Assembly (NCBI GenBank): GCA_017527945.1
Contig: JAFXPL010000015.1
Span: 1-53,330, forward strand
Source: Bacteroidales bacterium
Lineage (GTDB): Bacteria; Bacteroidota; Bacteroidia; Bacteroidales; WCHB1-69
Reading direction: 5' to 3'
DNA: 53,330 nucleotides
Made by a program: the position numbers and the translations under genes. The notes under the pieces are model-generated. The model was not told where the DNA came from. It saw only the letters and a list, made by a program, of their open reading frames with translations, and did no database searches. Of this stretch, positions 41,982-49,974 are shown piece by piece (position 1 is the stretch's first letter; every line of letters begins with the position of its first letter).

Positions 41982-41989
41982 TATTTTTG
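41982..41989 (+). promoter_or_regulatory. Promoter -7 box of the MNT-HEPN pair
   Basis: TATTTTTG, 34 bp before ATG 42024. Confidence 0.75.
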
Positions 41990-42023
41990 CACAGTGTTTT
42001 TATTGAATTGAAACAGATGTCCT

Positions 42024-42362
42024 ATGGATAACCAACCGACAGTAGATCAAAAGGCGACAATAAATGCTCTAAGGGGGGAAATAGACGCCCTGTTGCCCTC
42101 AGGTGCGCGTGTTTTGCTGTTCGGATCCCGCGCGCGAGGCACTTGTCGTCCTGACTCTGACTGGGACCTGTTGGTTATCCTGAATCGTGACGGGCATTCT
42201 ACGTGGGAGGATTACGACAATGTCGGTTATCCTTTGAATATGCTTTTCTGGAGTCTCGGCCAGGATGTGAACACCATCATCCAGACCAAAGACGAATGGA
42301 ACCAGAAAAGCTTCACTCCATTTTATAAGAATGTCATGAAAGATGCAATTGTGTTGATATGA
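42024..42362 (+). CDS. MNT-type minimal nucleotidyltransferase (MntA-like antitoxin)
   Basis: 112 residues. The nucleotidyltransferase signature LLFGSRARGTCRPDSDWDLL has the GS motif and the DxD pair. In MntA-HepT systems such enzymes AMPylate the HEPN toxin to silence it. Stop and next start overlap by 4 nt (ATGA), the usual arrangement. Cytoplasmic. Confidence 0.9.
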   Translation: MDNQPTVDQKATINALRGEIDALLPSGARVLLFGSRARGTCRPDSDWDLLVILNRDGHSTWEDYDNVGYPLNMLFWSLGQDVNTIIQTKDEWNQKSFTPFYKNVMKDAIVLI

Positions 42363-42766
42363 GCTCGAACGAAGAAGAAAAACAGCAAGTTATAGCCTAT
42401 AGACTGGAAAAGGCGAAGAAGACCCTGGAGGATGCAAAAAAAGTCATCGAATTGGAACTGTGGGCGACTGCGGCCAACCGGTTATATTATGCAGCCTATT
42501 ACGCGGTGTATTCTTTATTGTTATTCCATGGGTTGAATGCCAAAACCCATGAAGGAATCATTAGGATGTTTAACATGCATTTCGTCAAAACAGGGAGAAT
42601 TGACACTGAACAGGGAAGGCAATACAACAGGCTTTTTACCATGCGTATCACAGGGGATTATGGCGATTGTTTTGATTTGCAAGAAGCAGACGTCAAGCCT
42701 TTGTTGGAACCGACAGAACGACTTATCGAAACAGTAATCGCCCTTATTCGACCGCAAATCCAATGA
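42359..42766 (+). CDS. HEPN-domain protein (HepT-like)
   Basis: 135 residues, all helical. HEPN core with ANRLYYAAYYAVYSLL and a C-terminal MRITGDYGD segment. The RX4-6H RNase motif of active HepT toxins is not evident; in this long HEPN group the conserved segment RxxxDYGD takes its place. So it may be a substrate-binding HEPN or a toxin of another subgroup. Coupled to the MNT gene. Confidence 0.85.
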   Translation: MSSNEEEKQQVIAYRLEKAKKTLEDAKKVIELELWATAANRLYYAAYYAVYSLLLFHGLNAKTHEGIIRMFNMHFVKTGRIDTEQGRQYNRLFTMRITGDYGDCFDLQEADVKPLLEPTERLIETVIALIRPQIQ

Positions 42767-42829
42767 ATAGTGCTTTTTTAGGATTCACGTCAAATAAAAG
42801 GACAATCACATCAAGCAAAACCCAAGATT

Positions 42830-43078
42830 ATGGCATTCACATTTTTCAAGCAGGAAACCGAGAATCGGAAATTCAATTACAAGCCCCGCTATTATGACCC
42901 GAAAAAGGAGGAATCGACCGGCGACGCGCGGAAGGATTTCGCCCGCAACCTCCACGACGAATGGCAGAGCCGCCGCAACCATACCAGCGGCGAACGCAAG
43001 AACCACAACTCGCTGACCATCATCTTCATGATCTTTTTCGTCATAGTACTCGCCCTCGTCCTCTGGAAGTTCTTCTAA
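42830..43078 (+). CDS. Small single-pass membrane protein
   Basis: 82 residues: a basic, charged soluble N-terminus (residues 1-60) and one C-terminal transmembrane helix (LTIIFMIFFVIVLALVLWKF). Tail-anchored type. No family recognised. It precedes mutL by 58 bp of 9-bp repeats and may be co-transcribed with it. Confidence 0.75.
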   Translation: MAFTFFKQETENRKFNYKPRYYDPKKEESTGDARKDFARNLHDEWQSRRNHTSGERKNHNSLTIIFMIFFVIVLALVLWKFF

Positions 43079-43136
43079 ACTTTCTAAACTTACTAAACTT
43101 TCTAAACTTTCTAAACCTACTAAACTTACCAAACCT
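43079..43136. repeat. 9-bp tandem repeats (CTAAACTTT / CTAAACTTA) before mutL
   Basis: About six units, similar to 39187-39247 although 4 kb apart. They end 3 bp before the mutL ATG, so unit-number change would alter the mutL leader. Confidence 0.85.
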
Positions 43137-45002
43137 ATGGAAGACATCATCAGACTTTTGCCCGACGCGGTGGCGAACCAGATTGCGGCCGGGGAGGTGG
43201 TGCAGCGGCCCGCCTCCGTGGTCAAGGAGCTGTTGGAAAACGCCCTCGACGCGGGCGCGACGCAGATCCAGCTCATCGTCAAGGATGCCGGCCGGACGCT
43301 GGTGCAGGTGGTGGACAACGGCAAGGGCATGTCGTTCAACGACGCGCGGCTCTGCTTCGAGCGGCACGCCACCTCCAAGCTGCGCAAAGCCGACGACCTG
43401 TTCCGCATCTCCACGAAGGGTTTCCGCGGCGAGGCCCTGGCCTCCATCGCGGCCATCGCCCACGTGGAGCTCAAGACCAAGCCCGCCGACGACGAAATGG
43501 GGACTCTCGTGTGCATCGAGGGTGCCGAAATCAAGGAACACGCGCCCGTGACTGCCTCCGACGGCACCTCCATCGCCGTCAAAAACCTCTTCTTCAACGT
43601 GCCCGCACGCCGCAACTTCCTCAAGTCCGACAAGGTGGAACTCACCCACGTAGAGGAGGAACTCTACCGTGTCGCCCTCATCCACCACGACATCACCTTC
43701 CAGTACTACAACAACGGGCAACTTGTCCTGATGCTGCCCGCCTCCAACATGCGCCAGCGCATCGTCAATATCTTCGGGCAGCACTTCAACGACAAACTCT
43801 TCCCCGTGGAGCTCGACCACGAGCTGATGCGCATCACCGGCTTCATCGCCAAGCCCGAGAAGGCCAAAAAACAGAAAAGCGAACAGTACATGTTCATCAA
43901 CCGACGTTTTGTGCGCCACAGCCTGCTCAACTTCGCCGTGGAAAAGGCCTACGCCGACCTCATCCCGCAGGGGATGCATCCCGCCTATTTCATCTCCATC
44001 GAGATGGACCCCGCCATGATCGACGTCAACGTCAGCCCCACCAAGGTGGAAGTGAAAATCCAGGACGAACGGCTGGTCTTCGGCTTTCTCAACTCCACCG
44101 TCAAGAAGGCACTGGGCACCATGTCGCTCACCCCGATGATCGACTTCGACGACTCGTTTCCCGACATCATCAAGCAACGTCCCGAAAACCAGGAGATCAC
44201 GGTTCCCACAATCCGCACCAACCCGAACTACAACCCGTTCGACAAGGTGCCGGAAAAGAAACACAGTTCCCCGTTCCAGCAGTTCGGCGGCGGTTTCCGT
44301 CGCGAAACACCCACCTCCAACGACTGGGAGAACTTCCTCAAGGAGCTCAACGTGGAGAAGGTGGACTACCCGAAGGAGGAACAGCAACAATTTGAGTTTC
44401 AGCCCAATACAGCGAACAACCAACTTGACATCCCCGAAACCGTCCCCTTTTTCGTGTTTGGCGGCCGCTATCTTTTCTTCGACCTGAACGGTCAGGTGAT
44501 GGTGGCGGACCTGCCGAACGTGCAGGAGCGCATTCTCTACGAGACGTACATCAACGCCTTGAAAAACACGCCGATACGACCTCAGCAGAGCCTTTTCCCA
44601 CAGACGGTCACGCTCACAGCCGCGCAGGTCGATCTGGCCTCCTCGCTGAAGGAGGATTTTTTGCGGTTGGGGTATGACTTGGAGAAGATTGACAACACGC
44701 ACCTCGCCGTCAACGCCACCCCGAATAACGAGGACGAGGAGGGCGATGTGCAGACACTGATTGAGAACGTGTTGAGTGCCTATCAGACCAACCAGGTGAT
44801 GAACAAAGGTGACAGGATGGCGGGGATGGCGCAGAGCCTGGCCCGGCAGAAGCGTTCCAAACAGCGAGTCCCGACCACGCAAGAGGAAGTCAAAACATTG
44901 ATATGCAGATTGTTCGAGAGCGATATGCCTACATTGTCCCCGTCAGGGAAAAGTACCCTGCACATTTTCGGCGCGGAGGAGCTACGTCGCTATTTTGAGT
45001 GA
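43137..45002 (+). CDS. mutL: DNA mismatch repair protein MutL
   Basis: 621 residues. N-terminal GHKL ATPase: NQIAAGEVVQRPASVVKELL, then ENALDAGAT, VDNGKGM, RHATSKL and GFRGEALASIAAI. C-terminal dimerisation domain from about residue 430. The DQHAxHER nuclease motif common in Bacteroidota-type MutL is replaced by ADLPNVQERILYE: the ERILYE part is kept but the metal-binding D, Q and H are gone. So this MutL is probably without endonuclease activity, as in E. coli, though no MutH is visible here. Confidence 0.95.
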   Translation: MEDIIRLLPDAVANQIAAGEVVQRPASVVKELLENALDAGATQIQLIVKDAGRTLVQVVDNGKGMSFNDARLCFERHATSKLRKADDLFRISTKGFRGEALASIAAIAHVELKTKPADDEMGTLVCIEGAEIKEHAPVTASDGTSIAVKNLFFNVPARRNFLKSDKVELTHVEEELYRVALIHHDITFQYYNNGQLVLMLPASNMRQRIVNIFGQHFNDKLFPVELDHELMRITGFIAKPEKAKKQKSEQYMFINRRFVRHSLLNFAVEKAYADLIPQGMHPAYFISIEMDPAMIDVNVSPTKVEVKIQDERLVFGFLNSTVKKALGTMSLTPMIDFDDSFPDIIKQRPENQEITVPTIRTNPNYNPFDKVPEKKHSSPFQQFGGGFRRETPTSNDWENFLKELNVEKVDYPKEEQQQFEFQPNTANNQLDIPETVPFFVFGGRYLFFDLNGQVMVADLPNVQERILYETYINALKNTPIRPQQSLFPQTVTLTAAQVDLASSLKEDFLRLGYDLEKIDNTHLAVNATPNNEDEEGDVQTLIENVLSAYQTNQVMNKGDRMAGMAQSLARQKRSKQRVPTTQEEVKTLICRLFESDMPTLSPSGKSTLHIFGAEELRRYFE

Positions 45003-45143
45003 AACATAAGACGCGAGACGTTCAATGCAAAAACAGTGATGATGGTATATATTCCTCAAACAGTCTTGGAGAGGCAAACACGAAGTGCAATTAGCCACAC
45101 ACAAGCGCAGCACAGTGTAGAACCGCAAACCGCAAATCGTTAA

Positions 45144-45911
45144 ATGAACAGTATCAGTATAGAAAACCTCCGGTTCGCCTACGACAGGAAACCGATTCTC
45201 AACGACCTTTCGTTGGATTTTCCGCAAGGGGGCTTCTGCTCGATAGTAGGGCCGAACGGGTCGGGAAAGACCACGCTGCTGAAGTGTGTGGCGGGGTTGC
45301 TGAAGCCCGACAGCGGCACAGTATCCCTCAACGGAAAGCTCCTGTCGGAGTACAAGATGATGGAGTTGGCCCAAGAAATCGCCTACGTGCCACAGTATCA
45401 GGATATTGTTTTCGAAATCAGCGTGTTCGACTATGTGATGTTGGGACGGAATCCGTATCAGACGCCGTGGGAGACGGAACGTCCTGAGGATCGGGATGTT
45501 GTGAGGGTGATGCTGGAAAAATGCAACGTCTGGCATCATCGTGACCATCTATTGCAGGAGCTGAGCGGCGGCGAGCGCCAGCGGGTGACCATCGCCCGTG
45601 CGATGGCGCAGCAGACGGGCATCATGCTGTTGGACGAACCGCTGTCGAACTTGGATGTCACGCACAAATTCGAGATCATGGACATTTTGCAGGCTCTCAA
45701 CGAGGAGCGGGGCACCACCATCCTGATCATTCTCCACGATTTGCCCATCGCGAAGGCATATTCCAAGCAGGTTTTGTTGCTGAAAGAGGGGAACCTGTTG
45801 CAATTCGGTGATACAGGCGCAGTCCTGACCGAAGAGAACATCCGGTGTTGTTTCAATTTGACGAACCGGTACGCCGTGTCCGAGGACGGTTTTATCACGA
45901 AGGGACTTTAG
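45144..45911 (+). CDS. ABC transporter ATP-binding protein (FecE/BtuD type)
   Basis: 255 residues. Walker A VGPNGSGKTTLLKC, Q-loop YVPQYQDIVF, signature LSGGERQRVTIARAMAQ, Walker B IMLLDEPLSNLD, switch His in ILHDL. Closest in style to ATPases of Fe-siderophore, haem or cobalamin importers. No permease or binding-protein gene adjoins it in the window, so the substrate is unknown. Confidence 0.9.
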   Translation: MNSISIENLRFAYDRKPILNDLSLDFPQGGFCSIVGPNGSGKTTLLKCVAGLLKPDSGTVSLNGKLLSEYKMMELAQEIAYVPQYQDIVFEISVFDYVMLGRNPYQTPWETERPEDRDVVRVMLEKCNVWHHRDHLLQELSGGERQRVTIARAMAQQTGIMLLDEPLSNLDVTHKFEIMDILQALNEERGTTILIILHDLPIAKAYSKQVLLLKEGNLLQFGDTGAVLTEENIRCCFNLTNRYAVSEDGFITKGL

Positions 45912-45913
45912 TT

Positions 45914-46060
45914 TTTGGCTTTTGGCTTTTAGCTTTTGGCTTTTGGCTTTTAGCTTTTGGCTTTTAGCTTTTGGCTTTTAGCTTTTGGCTTTTGGCTTTT
46001 AGCTTTTGGCTTTTGGCATTTGGCTTTTGGCCCCTTGAACTTTGAACCTTGAACTTTGAA
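45914..46060. repeat. Simple repeats (TTTTGGC / TTTTAGC units)
   Basis: About sixteen 7-bp units of the form TTTTGGC or TTTTAGC, then AACTTTGAACCTTGAAC. Intergenic. Confidence 0.9.
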
Positions 46061-46133
46061 CTGAAACCTGCCCCCACGCCCGCCACCGATCCCCACGGCA
46101 AAAAAAGATCGTCTTGTGTTTCCAAAAAAAGTG

Positions 46134-46141
46134 TATTTTTG
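46134..46141 (+). promoter_or_regulatory. Promoter -7 box of tRNA-Ser
   Basis: TATTTTTGCCGCC, 12 bp before the tRNA. Confidence 0.75.
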
Positions 46142-46153
46142 CCGCCTCAAATT

Positions 46154-46238
46154 GGAGAGATGGCAGAGCGGTCGATTGCGGCGGTCTTGAAAACCGTTGA
46201 GGGTAACACCTCCGGGGGTTCGAATCCCTCTCTCTCCG
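46154..46238 (+). tRNA. tRNA-Ser (TGA)
   Basis: 85 nt, class II with a long variable arm. Acceptor GGAGAGA/TCTCTCC, anticodon stem CGGTC-TTGAAAA-CCG region with anticodon TGA, variable arm GAGGGTAACACCTC, T arm GGGGGTTCGAATCCCTC, discriminator G. CCA not encoded. Confidence 0.95.
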
Positions 46239-46244
46239 CGGAAG

Positions 46245-46284
46245 CCCCGCAACGCGCTGTTTTACAAAACGTTGCGGGGTTTTA
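46245..46284 (+). terminator. Terminator after tRNA-Ser
   Basis: CCCCGCAACG (46245-46254) / CGTTGCGGGG (46270-46279), 15-nt loop, then TTTTA. Confidence 0.85.
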
Positions 46285-46360
46285 TAAAATTACCGCGCCA
46301 AAATCGCGCCAAAGTCTAAACGTCCTTTTGTTGATCGAAAGAAAATGAAAGGATAAAAAA

Positions 46361-46426
46361 ATGTCGCGTCCGTTTATCGACTTCAAACCCGCACAATACG
46401 TTGAGACTACAGGGGGGGGGATGTAG
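46361..46426 (+). pseudogene. Possible integrase N-terminal stub ending at a G9 tract
   Basis: ATG 46361 encodes SRPFIDFKPAQYVETTGGG and then stops at 46424-46426. The FIDFKPA start resembles the arm-binding N-terminus of Bacteroidota tyrosine recombinases, which often sit beside tRNA genes. The remainder of an integrase is absent. It contains nine G at 46412-46420; with eight the frame would run on to 46625 but without integrase-like sequence. The similarity is short, so confidence is low. Confidence 0.4.
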
Positions 46427-46439
46427 AAGTCTTTTATTT

Positions 46440-46623
46440 AAGTTTCGCATGTTTGTTTTCAACTATATGTATCTCAGAAAAAAAGCCTTTTCTTGCAAAG
46501 GTGTTGTCATCCCCGATGCCGAGACTCGCGTCCGCACGCTTTTCCCGCACCGCAGCGGCCTGCTGCGGCCGGAAACATTCTTCACTCGCTTGTTTTTCTT
46601 CTTTTTTTTAACATGCGAAACTT
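46440..46623. mobile_element. 184-bp MITE-like element with 14-bp terminal inverted repeats
   Basis: AAGTTTCGCATGTT (46440-46453) and AACATGCGAAACTT (46610-46623) are perfect inverted repeats. Inside is a GC-rich hairpin CCGCAG/CTGCGG and no supported gene. On the right it interrupts a DUF4143 gene remnant. No clear target-site duplication. Confidence 0.7.
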
Positions 46624-46881
46624 GAAAAATTTTACTATCATTCCTGGCCCACAGGAAACGGGACGCACAATTATGAGATTGATTTCCTCCTCACGCGCGA
46701 AACCAAAATTCTGCCTGTTGAGGTGAAATCCTCTTCTTACAAGACACACGCATCTTTAGACGCTTTCTGCAAAAAGTGCTCGTCACGAATCACCAACGAG
46801 CGTTGCCTTGTTTTCACGAAGGATTATGACCGCGAAGAATCCGTGAAATATCTGCCCGCTTATATGGCGTATTTTCTCTAA
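46624..46881 (+). pseudogene. C-terminal remnant of a third DUF4143 ATPase
   Basis: Frame from 46624 reads EKFYYHSWPTGNGTHNYEID then FLLTRETKILPVEVKSSSYK and ends with YLPAYMAYFL at a TAA (46879-46881). The EIDFLL..ILPVEVKSS segment is the DUF4143 nuclease-like motif seen in the two intact copies. About 86 of roughly 400 residues remain; the ATPase domain has been lost up to the MITE-like element. Confidence 0.85.
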
Positions 46882-46955
46882 CCGACCCTCCGGCCGTAAA
46901 CATTTTTGCGCGGGATTGTCAAAAACTTCAGGTTCGAGATGCAACTGTACGATTA

Positions 46956-47702
46956 TCAAAAGCTGATTTCTCCATACTTTTTCCCGTTCTTCCGTTTCGA
47001 CTTCTTCGACTTTTTCATCATTTTATCGGTTTTGTCCATGACACCAAACAATTCGTCGAGGTGGGCGAGGTGGAGCGACACGTCAAAATAGATGTCAAAT
47101 GTCTCGTCAGGAGCCTCGTCTTCATAGACCGTCATCTGGTCGCAATGCCCGATCAATGCCTGCGATTTGAGATTAAGACCGAAAATGCCATACAGAATAC
47201 AATATTCGTCCGACACCTCCAGCACTTTGAAAGCGGTCTTTTCCGTCCGTCCGTCGCCTGAGGAGAGAATAACGTTCACAATCTGCCCTATCTGGGTGGA
47301 GTACAGGGCATTGCTCTCGCCAAGGCGATTGGCGCAGGTATAGGCTTTGAGCAGCAAATCCAGCGAGCAGGGTGATTTCTCCAGCTCCTTCTTGCATTGT
47401 TCAAAAGCAGGCCGGTAGGATTCCGATTTCATCAGATCTCTCAACTCCTTAGAGGCGTCTTTATAGGAATAGTCGGGAGAAAAATAGCTGCCGTAATAGA
47501 TTTTCGCCACCTCCACGTCCGTCAAAGTGGTGTCGCCCGAATTGAAGCGGTTGACCAATGCCGTGAAATCTTCGGTTTGGTCCTTGGCGAATTTCTCCAT
47601 CGCTTTGTAGTCGATGTTCAGGAAGGATTTGTCTTTCTGCTGGGCTGTCAGGCTGAGACCAGCGAACAGCAGCAAAACCGCGATAAGCATTGACTTTTTC
47701 AT
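46956..47702 (-). CDS. DUF4919-like exported protein
   Basis: 248 residues. Signal peptide KKSMLIAVLLLFAGLSLTAQ. Pattern DYKAMEKFAKDQ, then LVNRFNSGDTTLTDVEVAKI and YYGS, fits DUF4919 of Bacteroidota. Helical repeats resembling TPR follow (LLLKAYTCANRLGESNALY). The tail is Lys-rich. Periplasmic or outer-membrane-associated; function unknown. No clear -7 box nearby. Confidence 0.8.
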   Translation of the reverse strand: MKKSMLIAVLLLFAGLSLTAQQKDKSFLNIDYKAMEKFAKDQTEDFTALVNRFNSGDTTLTDVEVAKIYYGSYFSPDYSYKDASKELRDLMKSESYRPAFEQCKKELEKSPCSLDLLLKAYTCANRLGESNALYSTQIGQIVNVILSSGDGRTEKTAFKVLEVSDEYCILYGIFGLNLKSQALIGHCDQMTVYEDEAPDETFDIYFDVSLHLAHLDELFGVMDKTDKMMKKSKKSKRKNGKKYGEISF

Positions 47703-47930
47703 ATTGTGCATCTTTGGTGAAAACTTCTGGGGACCTCTATTTTTAACTTTTTCGCGTCACATCTCCAGACCCTGCGAGGTCCGTTAAACAGAATCTGAAA
47801 ATATGACGCTGCAAAGTTAGAAACTTTATCTATACGTATAACACCGAAAAGTCAAAAGGTTGCAGTTTGTTGATTTTTTTTCTGACTGTTTTGGATTGTA
47901 AGACGGCGTCGGTGGCCGTTTTTGAATCAT

Positions 47931-48269
47931 CTATTGGGCACGTTTGAGCGTGTAGCGGTGTATTTGCTCCCAATGGTGATGGCCATACTCTTCACCTCCG
48001 TTGTTGGCATATTCCTCGATGACAAGATCGTTTTTGTTGAGCTCTTTTATTGCATATTTCAACTCAGAAGCGATAATCAACGTGTCATCGACAATTTGCC
48101 AGTTGAATGTTGCGTAGGGGTCGTCATACATTCCTTGTTGGACATAAAGGTCGCTTCTATGCCACCGGGAGGTTTTGTCGGCATTGAACTCGATGGCGTC
48201 ATAGCCGATATAGTTGGCGTCGGGCAGGGTGAACGACTCTTCTGAATATCTGTTTTTCCAAACATGCAA
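47931..48269 (-). CDS. Hypothetical protein, lipocalin-like in pattern
   Basis: 112 residues. No signal peptide. Beta-strand-rich (ANYIGYDAIEFNADKTSRWH, DDTLIIASELKYAIKELN, HHHWEQIHRYTLKRA), reminiscent of lipocalin-like DUF proteins of Bacteroidota, but no firm match. The -7 box at 48298-48305 precedes it by 28 bp. Confidence 0.6.
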   Translation of the reverse strand: MHVWKNRYSEESFTLPDANYIGYDAIEFNADKTSRWHRSDLYVQQGMYDDPYATFNWQIVDDTLIIASELKYAIKELNKNDLVIEEYANNGGEEYGHHHWEQIHRYTLKRAQ

Positions 48270-48297
48270 AACGTGAATTATATACTATTTCATGCCG

Positions 48298-48305
48298 CAA
48301 AGATA
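48298..48305 (-). promoter_or_regulatory. Promoter -7 box of the 47931 gene
   Basis: TATCTTTG on the minus strand, divergent from the box at 48357. Confidence 0.65.
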
Positions 48306-48356
48306 CAAAAAATGGAATCAACAATCAACTCGAGTGCTCTGAATGAATATATTTAC

Positions 48357-48364
48357 TATTTTTG
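48357..48364 (+). promoter_or_regulatory. Promoter -7 box of the DUF4932 gene
   Basis: TATTTTTG, 25 bp before ATG 48390. Confidence 0.7.
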
Positions 48365-48389
48365 CAGACAAATTCAACCCCTTGACGAT

Positions 48390-49799
48390 ATGAAAAAAAC
48401 ATTAACCGTTCTCCTCTGCACCGCTCTCTCTGCGCTGACCTCCTTTGCCCAGAACCCGATTCCGGCGCACTTCGACGAATGTGTGGAGCTGATGGCCACG
48501 GTCTGGCGACTTTCGGGCTCCGAAGAATACAATCGTTGCAGAGTTCCGCAATACGCGCACGAGGTCGATTCCGTTTTCGGGCCATACAAAGACCATCCTG
48601 TCGTGCAGCTGGCTCGCCAATACCAGAACGAATCGGGAATCAGCTATGATGCGGTGGCCTCTTACGGTTTGCATCTGACGTTGAATGCGAACGGTGCTAT
48701 CGTATTAGACGACAGCTTCTTGGAAGGCAGCGACAACTCTTTCGACCGTTGGTCGGAGCAACAGAAAAAGGAGTTCCTGGAACCGCTGAACGATTTTTAC
48801 CGCGCTTCCCATTTCCACGATTGGTACTTGCAGCAGGATATTTTGTTCGACGAGGTGGAGGAGGCGTTCGAGGCCATCAACCAGCAAATTGATTACGATT
48901 GGTTCAACGGCTATTTCGGGGCGGAAAGCGGCAGCACCTTCCGCATCGTGCTCAGTCTGTTAGTGGGTCCGAACAACTACGGGTGCAGTGCCAAACTGAA
49001 AGACGGCACTAACGCATTGAGCCCCGTCATCGGCTGCTGCCAAGTGGATGATAACGGAAACATCTCCTACAACGCCAATGTCGTACTGCCCGTTGTCATC
49101 CACGAGTTCTGCCACCATTACTGCAATCCGCTGAACGGCCAGTTTTGGTCGTTGATGGAGACCTCCGCCGACAAGGTGTTCAGGGAGCGAGAAGAGCAAC
49201 TGCGGCAATCCGCATACGGCTCGGCCCTGATTATGATGAACGAGACCTTTGTCCGCGCCTCCGTCATCCGCTATATGAGAGTCCACTATCCTCAGATCGA
49301 GGAATCCGCATTTGTCGGAGAGGAAGAACGGCAGGGTTTCATCCTCATCCAAACTTTGTGCGACGCGCTGAAAGAGTACGAGCAGCAGCGCGACAAGTAC
49401 GCCACGATGTCCGACTTCATGCCCGTCTATGCCAAGATGGTGAACGACTTTGACCTGAAGCAGTACAACAAGCAGCAGAAAGAACTAGCCAAGAAGAATG
49501 CCACTTACAAAGTGAACCTCAAGGACGGCGCGAAGGAAGTTTCCAGCGGTCCTTTCACACTCGTCATCAAATTTTCTAAACCGATGGTCAACAGCATCGC
49601 CCTGTATACGAGCCCTTCAGGGGCGGATTTTCCTCCTGTCAAGAGCTATGCCTGGCGCGACGACAAGACGTTGGAAGTGGTTTTCCTCTTGGAACCGTCG
49701 CACCAATACGGGTTCGTTGTCATGGGTACCAAGTTCCCCACCAAGGACGGGCATAGCGCAGGCAAAAACACGGAAATCAATTTCACGACGGGGAAATAG
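48390..49799 (+). CDS. DUF4932 zinc metallopeptidase-like exported protein
   Basis: 469 residues. Signal peptide KKTLTVLLCTALSALTSFAQ. HEFCHHYC is an HExxH-type zinc motif followed by a glutamate-bearing ETSADKVFRER, consistent with DUF4932. A C-terminal Ig-like (Big_5-like) segment is suggested by FTLVIKFSKPMVNSIAL and YGFVVMGTKFPTKDG. Secreted to the periplasm or surface; peptidase activity not proven for the family. The 175 bp after it are free of genes. Confidence 0.85.
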   Translation: MKKTLTVLLCTALSALTSFAQNPIPAHFDECVELMATVWRLSGSEEYNRCRVPQYAHEVDSVFGPYKDHPVVQLARQYQNESGISYDAVASYGLHLTLNANGAIVLDDSFLEGSDNSFDRWSEQQKKEFLEPLNDFYRASHFHDWYLQQDILFDEVEEAFEAINQQIDYDWFNGYFGAESGSTFRIVLSLLVGPNNYGCSAKLKDGTNALSPVIGCCQVDDNGNISYNANVVLPVVIHEFCHHYCNPLNGQFWSLMETSADKVFREREEQLRQSAYGSALIMMNETFVRASVIRYMRVHYPQIEESAFVGEEERQGFILIQTLCDALKEYEQQRDKYATMSDFMPVYAKMVNDFDLKQYNKQQKELAKKNATYKVNLKDGAKEVSSGPFTLVIKFSKPMVNSIALYTSPSGADFPPVKSYAWRDDKTLEVVFLLEPSHQYGFVVMGTKFPTKDGHSAGKNTEINFTTGK

Positions 49800-49974
49800 G
49801 GGTGTTTCCTCCTCTTGTACTGTTTCACCAGTTCTTCAAATTGCTGTTCTTTGGCACTTTTCATCTGACCGCTTGGGATTTTATGACGTTAGACAACACC
49901 GCCCGAAAATCCTTACAGGAGGTTGTGTGTTTTTTCGATTTCCGAGTCCTTATCCGGGGGAATCACTCTCAGGC

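Noticed and set aside
41802..42011. 69-codon plus-strand gene before the MNT gene
   Set aside because: It overlaps the MNT promoter and has no start signal or family resemblance.
43041..44882. 613-codon minus-strand frame opposite mutL
   Set aside because: A shadow of a GC-rich coding gene; composition (His/Val/Gly/Leu-rich) and lack of motifs show it is not coding.
46401..46625. 74-codon plus-strand frame through the MITE-like element
   Set aside because: The composition is that of a GC-rich hairpin and T tracts; no family signal, and it begins inside the G9 region in another frame.
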